Positions 32,848 through 41,168 of a stretch of 64,000 nucleotides of DNA are shown one piece after another. A program made the translations under genes and the position numbers. The stretch covers positions 1 through 64,000 of the forward strand of contig NZ_POTW01000003.1 in the NCBI RefSeq assembly GCF_003236295.1. The letters are read 5' to 3'. Under the pieces are notes generated by a model that saw nothing but the letters and a program-made list of their open reading frames with translations, was not told the origin of the DNA and made no database searches. Source of the stretch: Jiangella anatolica (GTDB lineage Bacteria; Actinomycetota; Actinomycetes; Jiangellales; Jiangellaceae). The first letter of the stretch is position 1. Each line of letters starts with the position of its first letter.

Positions 32848-35800
32848 TCAGCGGATGCTCAAGCGTAGTTGCCAGCTGGCCGATCGCGGCAGCAGTTGGT
32901 GCTCGGGTAGCACGTCGACGATGCAGGACCGGCTGCCGAGCCCGTGGTGGTAGGCGTCGACGTGCAGGTGGGTCCGGTCGCTGGGCGGCAGCTCGTGGCG
33001 GTGTGCAGCGGCCTCCAGCTCGGCCGGCGTCCAGCGCTGGAGGGCGAAGCCCGGCAGGGTGCCGTCGGCCATCGCGCGGGTCTCGACCCGCAGGACCCGT
33101 CCGTCGGCGCGGGCCAGCTCGAGCCAGCGCAGCTCGGACCGGTGTCCGTTCTCTTGAGGGATCAGGTATGGCGTGGCGAGTCCGTCGACGTCCGAGCGCC
33201 ACTTGCCCACGGTCGCAGCCTCGCGGGAGTCGGGATACGTCTCGCCCGGGCCGAGGCCGAACCACTCGGCGGTGCGCACGTCGTCGGGCAGGGTGAGCCG
33301 CAGGCCGATGCGTGGCCACGACGTGCCGGTCCAGCCCAGTGACGGTTCGACGCTGGTGCGCAGTACCACCTCGTCGCCCTCGGCCCACCAGCGGAAGCGG
33401 ATGTCGACGTGGTGCGCGGCGCCGATAACACCCACACGGGTGTGGACCTCGACGGCGTCCGCGCCGACGTCGACGGCGAGCACGTCTGGGGCGAGACGGG
33501 TCAGGCCGGCCTTGCGCCAGCGCTGGGCCGCCGATGGGGTCGGCGCCGGCTGTCGCGGTTCGGCGGCGCCCGAGAGTAGGTAGTCGACGACACTGCTGCC
33601 GCGGTCGTTGTCGGTGGGTGCCCGGTACAGCTCCAGCGCCGGCCCGTCGAGCATCTCGAACCCGCCGATTCGCAGCAGCCGGCCGGTCCGGGCATCGAGC
33701 TGCGCGGTCCCGACGCGCACGACGTCGCGGTCGCGCGAGGGCGTCGCCCGGGTCACTTGGGCACTCGCGACCGGCGCGCGCTCCGGTCCCCGCGGCCGGA
33801 CCGGGACCTGGGAGCGGGCCACCTCGTGGCCGGCCGGGGCCCACGGTGCCGGCGCGGCCAGCTGCGCGGTCACCGTCAGCCACCACTCGGCGCCGTCGGC
33901 GGCCGGCGGATCGACCGGCCAGGGCACCCTGGCCGCCGAGCGAGCAGCCGCACGCACCTCGAGCAGGCCGTCCTTCCACAGCTCGCCGTCGCGCTCGAGC
34001 CGCCAGCGCAGGGTGAACGCCGAGAGGTCGGCGAAGTCCTGCCGGTTCTCGACGACCAGGCCGTCCTCTCCGAGGCGCGCCCGCACCGGCTGAATCACCC
34101 GCGCGAACTCGGCCAGGCCCGGCGACGGCACCTCGTCCGCGCCGAGCAGGCCGTCGATGACGAACACGCCGTCGGTCACTCGTTCACCGAAGTCGCCGCC
34201 GTAGGCGAGGAACGTCGTGCCGTCATCCGCTGTCGCAGTGAGCGCGTGATCGCGCCACTCCCAGACGAAGCCGCCGTGCAGCCGGGGATAGCGGTCGAAC
34301 AGCTCCTCGTAGACGTGCAGCGCGCCGGGACCGTTGCCCATGGCGTGGGCGTACTCACAGAGGATCACCGGCATGGATCGCACCCGGGCCTGCGCGCCGG
34401 GCGGGAGGTCATGCGAGATCGCGTCGTCCTCGCCGAGCCGGCGCAGCTCATCGGGAGTGGCGTACATCCGGCTGTGGACGTCGGTGTACTCGCCGAGCAG
34501 GTCGCCCTCGTAGTGCACCGGGCGACCCGGGTCGCGGCCGCGCACCCACGCGGCGTTGGCGGCGAGGTTGCGCCCTGTGTAGGACTCGTTGCCCAGCGAC
34601 CACATGACGACGCTGGGGTGGTTCTTGTCCCGCTCCACCGTGCGCCGGATGCGGTCGAGGTAGGCCGCGCTCCAGGCCGGGTCATCGCTCGGGTTGTCTG
34701 CCCAGCCGACGTCCTCGAAGCCCTGACTCTCCAGATCGCACTCGTCGATGACCCAGAAGCCGAGCTCGTCGGCCAGGTCCAGGAGCCGTGGATGTGGCGG
34801 GTAGTGGCTGGTCCGGATGGCGTTGATGTTGTGCCGCTTCATCCGGACGAGGTCGCGCCGGGCGTCCTCGACGTCGAACACCCGGCCGCGGTCGCGATGG
34901 ATCTCGTGCCGGTTCACGCCGCGGAAGGCGATCGGCCGGCCGTTGACCTCGAACCGGTCGCCGCGGATGCGCACGGTGCGAAAACCCAGCCGCACCCGCA
35001 CCGTCTCGCCCGCGGAGGCGACGGTCGCCTCGTACAGCACGGGTGTCTCGGCGGTCCACGGCTTCACCTGGCCGGCGGCGATCGGCGCGACGTCCTCCGG
35101 CTGCTCCCAGCACACGTCCAGGCCCAGCGCCTCGACCCGCAGCCTGACCGGGTAGGCCGCCGCCGGGGCCGTCAGCCAGGGCGTGATCGTCCCCGCGCCG
35201 GCCTGGTGGTCGAAGCCGGCGTCGAGCCAGACGTCGTCCAGCGCACCGGCCGGCCGGGCGAGCAGGGTCACCTCACGGAAGATGCCCGGCAGCCACCACT
35301 GGTCCTGGGCCTCGACCCACGTGGAGGACGACCATTGGTGCACCCGGACGTCGAGCACGTTGCGGCCGGGGCGGACGGCCGACGTCACATCGAACTCCTG
35401 GACCAGGCGACTGCCCGCGCCGATCCCGATCTCCGCTCCGTTGAGCCACACCCGATAGCGGGACTCGACGCCGTCGAAGCGCAGCAGGACCCGCTCGTGC
35501 GCCGCCCAGGACTCGTCGAGGTCGACGAAGCGGCGGTGGTCGCCAGTGGGGTTGTCGTCGCGCGGCACCCGGCCGGTGACCGGGATGGGGAACCGCCTGG
35601 TGGTGTAGATCGGCCGGCCATACCGCCCGCCGCCGGCGAGCACCCAGTGCGAGGGCACCGGGAGCCGGTCCCACTCGCCCTCGTCGTCGGGCCACTCCTC
35701 GTGGTCCGGGGCCTTGGAGAGCGACGGATGCCAGCGGAACAGCCACTCCCCGCTCAGGTCCGAGGAGGGTGCGTCGGTCGGCAGCCAGGCCCGGGCGGGC

Positions 35801-35853
35801 GTGCGGGCACCGCTGCCGGGCGAGGGATCGTCCACGTAGTGCGGGTCGGTCAT
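32848..35853 (-). CDS. GH2 beta-galactosidase-like glycosidase
   Basis: This 1001-residue protein has LacZ-type architecture: sugar-binding jelly-roll (about 40-220), Ig-like domain, TIM barrel with FRGVNRHEIHRDRGRV, acid/base Glu about 423 in WSLGNESYTGRN, nucleophile Glu about 500 in LCEYAHAMGNG, and a C-terminal beta-gal small-chain domain (AEWFGLGPGETYPDS). There is no signal peptide, so it acts on imported sugar. Beta-galactosidase is likeliest, though GH2 also has other specificities. The start overlaps the permease stop by ATGA, and it is the last gene of the operon. Confidence 0.9.
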   Translation of the reverse strand: MTDPHYVDDPSPGSGARTPARAWLPTDAPSSDLSGEWLFRWHPSLSKAPDHEEWPDDEGEWDRLPVPSHWVLAGGGRYGRPIYTTRRFPIPVTGRVPRDDNPTGDHRRFVDLDESWAAHERVLLRFDGVESRYRVWLNGAEIGIGAGSRLVQEFDVTSAVRPGRNVLDVRVHQWSSSTWVEAQDQWWLPGIFREVTLLARPAGALDDVWLDAGFDHQAGAGTITPWLTAPAAAYPVRLRVEALGLDVCWEQPEDVAPIAAGQVKPWTAETPVLYEATVASAGETVRVRLGFRTVRIRGDRFEVNGRPIAFRGVNRHEIHRDRGRVFDVEDARRDLVRMKRHNINAIRTSHYPPHPRLLDLADELGFWVIDECDLESQGFEDVGWADNPSDDPAWSAAYLDRIRRTVERDKNHPSVVMWSLGNESYTGRNLAANAAWVRGRDPGRPVHYEGDLLGEYTDVHSRMYATPDELRRLGEDDAISHDLPPGAQARVRSMPVILCEYAHAMGNGPGALHVYEELFDRYPRLHGGFVWEWRDHALTATADDGTTFLAYGGDFGERVTDGVFVIDGLLGADEVPSPGLAEFARVIQPVRARLGEDGLVVENRQDFADLSAFTLRWRLERDGELWKDGLLEVRAAARSAARVPWPVDPPAADGAEWWLTVTAQLAAPAPWAPAGHEVARSQVPVRPRGPERAPVASAQVTRATPSRDRDVVRVGTAQLDARTGRLLRIGGFEMLDGPALELYRAPTDNDRGSSVVDYLLSGAAEPRQPAPTPSAAQRWRKAGLTRLAPDVLAVDVGADAVEVHTRVGVIGAAHHVDIRFRWWAEGDEVVLRTSVEPSLGWTGTSWPRIGLRLTLPDDVRTAEWFGLGPGETYPDSREAATVGKWRSDVDGLATPYLIPQENGHRSELRWLELARADGRVLRVETRAMADGTLPGFALQRWTPAELEAAAHRHELPPSDRTHLHVDAYHHGLGSRSCIVDVLPEHQLLPRSASWQLRLSIR

Positions 35854-36725
35854 TTCAAGGCTCCCGATCCGAGTCCGGCGCGCCAGTAACGTTGCAGGAA
35901 GAGGAAGAGCAGGATGACGGGGACCACCGCGAACAACGACCCGGTGATCACACTGGGGTAGTAGTCGGCCTCGGTGAGCGACTGGGAGTTCCAGTAGTAC
36001 AGGCCGAGCGCGACCGGGAAGAGATCGCGGTCGGTCAGCATGAGCAGCGGCAGGAAGAAGTTGTTCCAGATCCCGTTGAAGCTGAACAGGAACAGGGTCA
36101 CGACCCCGGGCCACATCGACGGCACCGCGATGCGGAAGAAGATCCCGAACTCGCGCGCACCGTCCAGCCGGCCCGCCTCGACCAGCTCGTACGGAGTGTA
36201 GGAGTGGGCGAACACGCGGGCGAGGTAGACCCCGAACGGGTTGACCAACCCGGGCAGCAGCACGGCCCAGAACGTGTTCACCAGCCCGAGGTTCGAGGCG
36301 AGCAGGTACAGCGGCAGCGCCGTTGCTGCACCCGGTACCAGCACGCCGATGAGCACGAAACCGAACACCTTCTCCTTGCCGCGGAAGTCGAACTTGTCGA
36401 AGGCATGGCCGGCCAGGAAGCAGATCAGCGTGGACGCGGCGGCGCCGACCCCGGCGTAGACCAGGGAGTTCACGAACCAGCGCGGATAGATGCCGCCGTC
36501 GCGTTCCAGCAGGGTCGAGACATTGTCGGCGAAGTTGACGTCGGCGAAGGCGAACCCGTACGTGCCGGTCAGGTCCGCCGCGTCCTTCGTCGCCGCGATC
36601 ACCAGCCAGAGCAAGGGGAACAGGCAGTAGGCCATGACGACGAGCAGCGCCACCGTGACCGCACCACGGCTCAGCAGCCGCGACGGTGCTCGCGCGGCGT
36701 CCCGGCCGCCCGCGGCGCTCACCAT
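35850..36725 (-). CDS. Carbohydrate ABC permease, MalG type
   Basis: This 291-residue membrane protein has six predicted helices and the EAA loop EAGRLDGAREFGIFFRIAVPSMWPGV that docks the ATPase. The N-terminal helix is followed by a typical long periplasmic loop (TKDAADLTGTYGFAFADV). With the adjacent MalF-type permease it forms the channel of a sugar importer. It overlaps the upstream gene by 7 bp and the GH2 gene by 4 bp, so the operon is tightly coupled. Confidence 0.9.
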   Translation of the reverse strand: MVSAAGGRDAARAPSRLLSRGAVTVALLVVMAYCLFPLLWLVIAATKDAADLTGTYGFAFADVNFADNVSTLLERDGGIYPRWFVNSLVYAGVGAAASTLICFLAGHAFDKFDFRGKEKVFGFVLIGVLVPGAATALPLYLLASNLGLVNTFWAVLLPGLVNPFGVYLARVFAHSYTPYELVEAGRLDGAREFGIFFRIAVPSMWPGVVTLFLFSFNGIWNNFFLPLLMLTDRDLFPVALGLYYWNSQSLTEADYYPSVITGSLFAVVPVILLFLFLQRYWRAGLGSGALK

Positions 36726-37651
36726 CGCCTCGCGCGCGTCGCACCCCACGAGGCGGCCCCGATGACCACGGCGAACACCAGCGCCGCCGCGGCGGCGACA
36801 CCGAAGTCGTGATCGGTGAACGCCTTCTGGTAGACGTACATGTTCGGCGTCCACGTCGAGTCGATCCCGGGCGCCCGAGATGACAGCAGCATCGGTTCGG
36901 CGAACAGTTGCATGGCGCCGACGATGGTCATGAGGACGGCGATGCCGATCGCCCCGCGGATCATCGGCAGCTTGACCGACAGCGCGACTCGCACCTGACC
37001 GGCGCCGTCGACCCGCGCGGCCTCCAGGGTCTCGCGCGGTATCGCCTGAAGGGCGGCGAAGAAGATGACGACGTTGTAGCCGACGTGCAGCCAGATCGTC
37101 ACGTTGGCGACGGCGACGATGGACGCCGGCAGCGAGGCGAGCGACCACCCGGCGCCGCTGAGTCCTTCGACCACGTCGACGAGAGGCGAGATGCCCGGCG
37201 TGTAGAGATAGAGCCAGATGATCGCCGCGATCAGCCCCGGCACGACGTTCGGCAGGTAGTACACGAGCTGGAGGAAGCGCCCGCCGACCGCCAGCCCGCT
37301 GTCCAGCAGCAGGGTGATGACGAGTGCGGCCCCGATCATCAGCGGGATGTAGAACAGGCAGTAGATCCCGATGATCCCGAAGCTGCCCAGGAAGTCGGCG
37401 TCGCTGAGCACCGAGGTGAAGTTGCCCAGTCCCACGAAGACCGTGCGCGCGCCGCCGAAGCCCAAGCCCGACGACTGCTCCGAGAACAGGCTCAGGTACG
37501 CGGCGTATCCGAGCGGCAGGATCGTGAAAACGCCGAAGACGAGGAAGAACGGCGCGAGGAACGGCACCGGAGAGGGGCCTCGCCGGCGCGGCCCCGGCCG
37601 CGTCCCGGCCGGCTGGGAGCCGGCCGGGACCGCACGCACGAGGGTAGCCAC
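36719..37651 (-). CDS. Carbohydrate ABC permease, MalF type
   Basis: This 310-residue protein has six predicted helices (from FLAPFFLVFGVFTILPLGYAAYLSLF) and the EAA loop IPRETLEAARVDGAGQVRVALSVKLPMI. A GTG start lies one base after the solute-binding gene stop. It is the partner of the MalG-type permease. No ATPase gene is in the operon; such importers in actinobacteria often share a MsmK-like ATPase encoded elsewhere. Confidence 0.9.
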   Translation of the reverse strand: MATLVRAVPAGSQPAGTRPGPRRRGPSPVPFLAPFFLVFGVFTILPLGYAAYLSLFSEQSSGLGFGGARTVFVGLGNFTSVLSDADFLGSFGIIGIYCLFYIPLMIGAALVITLLLDSGLAVGGRFLQLVYYLPNVVPGLIAAIIWLYLYTPGISPLVDVVEGLSGAGWSLASLPASIVAVANVTIWLHVGYNVVIFFAALQAIPRETLEAARVDGAGQVRVALSVKLPMIRGAIGIAVLMTIVGAMQLFAEPMLLSSRAPGIDSTWTPNMYVYQKAFTDHDFGVAAAAALVFAVVIGAASWGATRARRW

Positions 37652-37652
37652 G

Positions 37653-38957
37653 TCAGTCGACCGCGATCCCGCGGTCGGTGAGATTGCCGATCACCGACTC
37701 CTGCACCGAGGCGAAGATGTCGCGGAGCGGGATACTGCCGGCCTTGACCTGCGCGATGGCGTCGCGGAACGCGGTGTCCATCGTGCTCTGGGCCGGTCCC
37801 CAGGTCCACTCGGCCGGGATGGCGGCCGCGGCCTGCTCGGCGACGGCGTAGATGTCCTGGCCGCCGAAGAACGACGTGTCGAAGACGTCCTTGGCCACGG
37901 GAACGAGGTCGGGGTTCGCGGGCAGCACGCTGGACGCGCCGCCCTCGACCCGCGCGGCGATCCCCTCCTCCGTGGTGGTCATCCAGGCGATGAAGGCCTC
38001 GGCGGCCTGCTGGTGCTCGGAATCGGCCGTCACGGCGAAGGTCGCGCCGCCGTTTCCCGCCGACGCCGGTTCGCCGGTGAACGACGGCGGCAGTGCCACC
38101 CGCCACAGCCCGGCCTGGTCCTCGTAGTTGATCGGCAGGTAGCCGCCGTTCCAGGACCCGGCGAGTTGCGTCCAGGTCTGGCCCGCAGCCTGCTTCTGGC
38201 CCAGCAGCTCGTCCTCGTCGGCCCAGACGAGATCCTCGGCGACGAGCCGCTCCTGCATCTCGGCGACCTCCCGGGTGACGTCGTTGTCGATGTCGACGGT
38301 CCAGGCGTCGTCCTCAGCGGTGAACCAGCGGGCGCCGGCCTGCCAGTTGAGGCTGGCGATGGCGCCGGGGTCGTGGCTGGTCGTGGCGCCGATCCGGGCT
38401 GCCGGATCGATGTCCTTGATCTGGCGGGCGACCTCCTCGTACTCAGCCCAGGTGGTGGGCACCTCGATCCCGTGCGCATCGAACAGGTCGGCGCGGTAGT
38501 AGAGCACCCATGCCGCGAGGTCCAGTGGGTAGGACCAGGTTTCCCCGCCCAGCTCGACGAGGTTGCGGGCAGCATCAGGGAACTCCTCCGCCACCTGGGC
38601 CGCCGCGTCCTCGCTGAGCGGCCGGAGCAGCCCCTGAGCGAGGACGTCGGGCAGGAACGGGTACTCCACGGTGGCGACGTCGGGAGCGGTGCCGGCCCGC
38701 GACGAGTTGGCCAGCGTCGTGTAGTTGTCCGACGCCGAGGGGGTGGTCTGGAACTCGACGATGATGTCGTCCTGCGAGCTGTTGAAGGCGTCGACGACCG
38801 CTTCGGAGTTGCGCAGCCACGACATGAACGTGATCGTCACCGGTCCGTCCGTGGTGTCGCCCGCGTCGTCGTCGCCGCCGCCGGAGCAGGCGACGACCAG
38901 CAGGGATACCGCGGCGGCCAGAGCGGTGCGGCGGGCGAAGGGAGCGAAGTGCGTCAT
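37653..38957 (-). CDS. Sugar-binding lipoprotein of an ABC importer
   Basis: This 434-residue extracellular solute-binding protein has a lipoprotein signal ending in VVACSGGGDDD (lipidated Cys 24). The MalE-like fold shows ITFMSWLRNSEAVVDAFN, PDVATVEYPFLPDVLAQGLLRPL and the C-terminal FIAWMTTTEEGIAARVEGG. It would capture oligosaccharides released outside the cell. The sequence is near the ATG at 38957, 12 bases after the Gfo/Idh gene stop. Substrate is not predictable from the sequence, though the context suggests lyase products. Confidence 0.88.
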   Translation of the reverse strand: MTHFAPFARRTALAAAVSLLVVACSGGGDDDAGDTTDGPVTITFMSWLRNSEAVVDAFNSSQDDIIVEFQTTPSASDNYTTLANSSRAGTAPDVATVEYPFLPDVLAQGLLRPLSEDAAAQVAEEFPDAARNLVELGGETWSYPLDLAAWVLYYRADLFDAHGIEVPTTWAEYEEVARQIKDIDPAARIGATTSHDPGAIASLNWQAGARWFTAEDDAWTVDIDNDVTREVAEMQERLVAEDLVWADEDELLGQKQAAGQTWTQLAGSWNGGYLPINYEDQAGLWRVALPPSFTGEPASAGNGGATFAVTADSEHQQAAEAFIAWMTTTEEGIAARVEGGASSVLPANPDLVPVAKDVFDTSFFGGQDIYAVAEQAAAAIPAEWTWGPAQSTMDTAFRDAIAQVKAGSIPLRDIFASVQESVIGNLTDRGIAVD

Positions 38958-38969
38958 CGGACAAACTCC

Positions 38970-39959
38970 TCAGGTGATGATGGGAGTGGCGACCGGCTCG
39001 TCGCCGGCCGTCGTTGAAGCGCGTCCATCAGCGGTCGGCAGGCCGGCGCAGCTGAGGATGCGGTCCATCAGCTCCTGGGTGCGCACGGCGCTGGACGCGT
39101 CGTTCTGGGTGATCTCCACGCCGGACCGCACGGCTGCGAAGAAGTGGTCGGCCTGGGCGGCGAAGCCGAGGGTGTGGATCGGCGCGGCGAAGCCCGACGT
39201 GGCCCGGGTCTGGCGATGCACCCGCTCCTCACCGCCTGTCGCCACGCTCACCTCGTCCGGCGCCTGCACCGTGACGGACTGCCCGCCGCCGTGCAGGGAG
39301 ACTCGCTCGGTCCACACCCCCGTGCTGCGGTTGCCGATGACCGTCACCAGCTGACCACCCTCGAACTCGAGCAGCGCGGTGAGCGAGTCCTCCCAGTAGG
39401 GGTCGTCGAAGACGGCACGAGCGGAGACCCCGACGCACTCGCCGAAGAAGAACCGCGCCAGGTCGACCATGTGGACGAGGTTCTCGGCCGATCCCCGGTA
39501 GCCGCGCTCGGGGCGCGTCTTCTCGAAGACCCCCACGGACGCCGGATGATCCACGAGCGCCGCCTTGGCCCGCACATAGACGGGGGCGAACCGCCGGTTG
39601 AAGCCGACCATGAGCGGTGTCCCGCGCTCGGCGGCGAGGTCCCGGAGCAAGCGGGCCTCGCGCAGGCTCGGCGCCAGCGGCTTCTCGCAGAGCACCGGCA
39701 CCCGCCGCTCCACCAGCGCCGTCACCAGCTCCACGTGGTGCTGCTCGGGCGCGAGGACGAGGGCTGCGTCCACCTCGGTCCCGGCGAGCAACTCGTGGAC
39801 GTCGGCGAAGCCCGGGATGGCCGAGTGCCTGGCACGTGCCGCTTCCGACGGGTCAGCGACGGCGACCACCTCGACGTCCCGCCGCTCGGCGAGCGTGGGC
39901 AGATGAGCGATGCGGGCGATCCCGCCGACGCCGACGAGGGCGACACGAAGCACAGTCAC
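38970..39959 (-). CDS. Gfo/Idh/MocA-family oxidoreductase
   Basis: This 329-residue NAD(P)-dependent sugar dehydrogenase has the Rossmann start VLRVALVGVGGIARIAHLPTL, the CEKPLAPSLREARLL motif with catalytic Lys, GFNRRFAPVYVRAK and LVHMVDLARFFFG. Members oxidise or epimerise sugars and sugar acids. A GTG start is used, either 39959 or 39953. In this operon it probably acts on the monosaccharide or uronate released after GH2 cleavage. A candidate operator lies 38 bp upstream. Confidence 0.88.
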   Translation of the reverse strand: MTVLRVALVGVGGIARIAHLPTLAERRDVEVVAVADPSEAARARHSAIPGFADVHELLAGTEVDAALVLAPEQHHVELVTALVERRVPVLCEKPLAPSLREARLLRDLAAERGTPLMVGFNRRFAPVYVRAKAALVDHPASVGVFEKTRPERGYRGSAENLVHMVDLARFFFGECVGVSARAVFDDPYWEDSLTALLEFEGGQLVTVIGNRSTGVWTERVSLHGGGQSVTVQAPDEVSVATGGEERVHRQTRATSGFAAPIHTLGFAAQADHFFAAVRSGVEITQNDASSAVRTQELMDRILSCAGLPTADGRASTTAGDEPVATPIIT

Positions 39960-39990
39960 GCGGGACAGCCTTCGATCGCGGCGACGGTCC

Positions 39991-40015
39991 CGTCAACGGA
40001 ACCGATCCGAAACGG
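39991..40015 (-). promoter_or_regulatory. Candidate operator before the Gfo/Idh gene
   Basis: The 56-bp gap between the regulator and Gfo/Idh genes holds AACGGAACCGATCCGAAACGG. Its core CGGAACC (39997-40003) recurs upstream of the regulator (41136-41142) and the lyase (43943-43949). Confidence 0.35.
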
Positions 40016-41104
40016 TCATCCGGCCGATCGGCGCACCGAAGAGGCCCGCACGTTCAGGGTCGGCATGATCCGCACCTGCTGCATGGCGTCCGGCGCGTCG
40101 CCTACCGGCCGGCGCATCCGGTCCAGGCACAGCTCGATCGCGGTGCGGCCGAGGGCCTCGGCCGGCGGCGAGACCGCCGTGAGAGGGATCTCGGACAGTT
40201 CGGAGAACTGGTCGTCGTAGGCGACGATGGCCAGGTCGTCCGGTATGCGGATGCCGAGTTCCTTGGCCTCCTGTACCAGGGCCATCGCGTGGGCGTCGGG
40301 CTGCACGACGACCGCGGTGATGCCGTCGGCGACGAGTTCCTCGAGCAGCGCGCGGATCTCGCCACGGCGCTCCTCGGCCACCCACGCCTCCTCAGGCAGG
40401 TCCCGGCGCGGCGTGTGGTCGCCCAGCCCCAGCTCGGCGACGGCCTTGCGGTACCCCGCGACCAGCCGCGGCGAGGTCGGGTTTCCGGCGGTGAGCAGGG
40501 CGATGCGGTCGTAGCCCTGGTCGGCGAGATGGTGCACGCACAACTCCGCCCCGAACTCGTGGTCGGACCGCACCGATTCCAGCCGGGCCGGACCGACGTA
40601 CTGGTCGAGCGAGCGCTCGACCAGCACGATCGGCACCGGCGACTCCAGCAGCAGATCCAGGGTGGGTCCGGAGAAGTCGACCCGCGACGGCGTGACCAGC
40701 AGGCCGTCGGCGCCGGCCGCGATCATGCCGGCCACGAAGCGTCGCTCGTCGGGCGCGATGTAGTTCGTGACGCCGAGCACCAGCCGCACGCCGTTCGCCT
40801 GTGCCGCTCGCTTCGCCGACCGGATGATCGTGGCGTAGTAGTTTCCGGTCGTGGGCGCCACCATGCCGATGGTGGGGACCTCGCCTGGACGAGCTACCCT
40901 GCGGGCGCCCGGTTCCGGGCGGCGCACGACGGCGGTCGCGCCGCCGTGCACGCGGCGCACCAGCCCGCGGCGCTCCAGCCCCGCGAGGTCGCGTCGCAGG
41001 GTCACGACCGACACCCCGAGACGCTCGGCGAGGTCGGTGACGACGAGCGACCCGCGCAGCTGGAGCTCCTTGAGCAGGGCGTCCTCGCGCTGTGGCTTGA
41101 TCAC
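40016..41104 (-). CDS. DeoR-HTH / LacI-type sensor hybrid regulator
   Basis: This 362-residue regulator joins an N-terminal DeoR winged helix (REDALLKELQLRGSLVVTDLAERLGVSVVTLRRDLAGLERRGLVRRVHGGA, residues 5-58) to a periplasmic-binding-type sugar sensor (about 75-355: TIGMVAPTTGNYYATIIRSAKRAA, DGLLVTP, VAYDDQFSELSEIPLTAVSPP). This arrangement is known but less common than classical LacI. A GTG start is used. As first gene of the catabolic operon it is likely its local repressor, responding to an imported sugar. Confidence 0.88.
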   Translation of the reverse strand: MIKPQREDALLKELQLRGSLVVTDLAERLGVSVVTLRRDLAGLERRGLVRRVHGGATAVVRRPEPGARRVARPGEVPTIGMVAPTTGNYYATIIRSAKRAAQANGVRLVLGVTNYIAPDERRFVAGMIAAGADGLLVTPSRVDFSGPTLDLLLESPVPIVLVERSLDQYVGPARLESVRSDHEFGAELCVHHLADQGYDRIALLTAGNPTSPRLVAGYRKAVAELGLGDHTPRRDLPEEAWVAEERRGEIRALLEELVADGITAVVVQPDAHAMALVQEAKELGIRIPDDLAIVAYDDQFSELSEIPLTAVSPPAEALGRTAIELCLDRMRRPVGDAPDAMQQVRIMPTLNVRASSVRRSAG

Positions 41105-41135
41105 GCCGCAGAGTATGGCCGACTGGCGACCGATT

Positions 41136-41142
41136 CGGAACC
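41136..41142 (-). promoter_or_regulatory. Candidate operator before the regulator gene
   Basis: CGGAACC within GATTCGGAACCAAACGATCC lies 32 bases upstream of the regulator start. The surrounding TTCGG-AA-CCAAA is a near-palindrome. It shares its core with the two other candidate sites of the island. Confidence 0.35.
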
Positions 41143-41168
41143 AAACGATCCAAATCGATCGCTTCCGC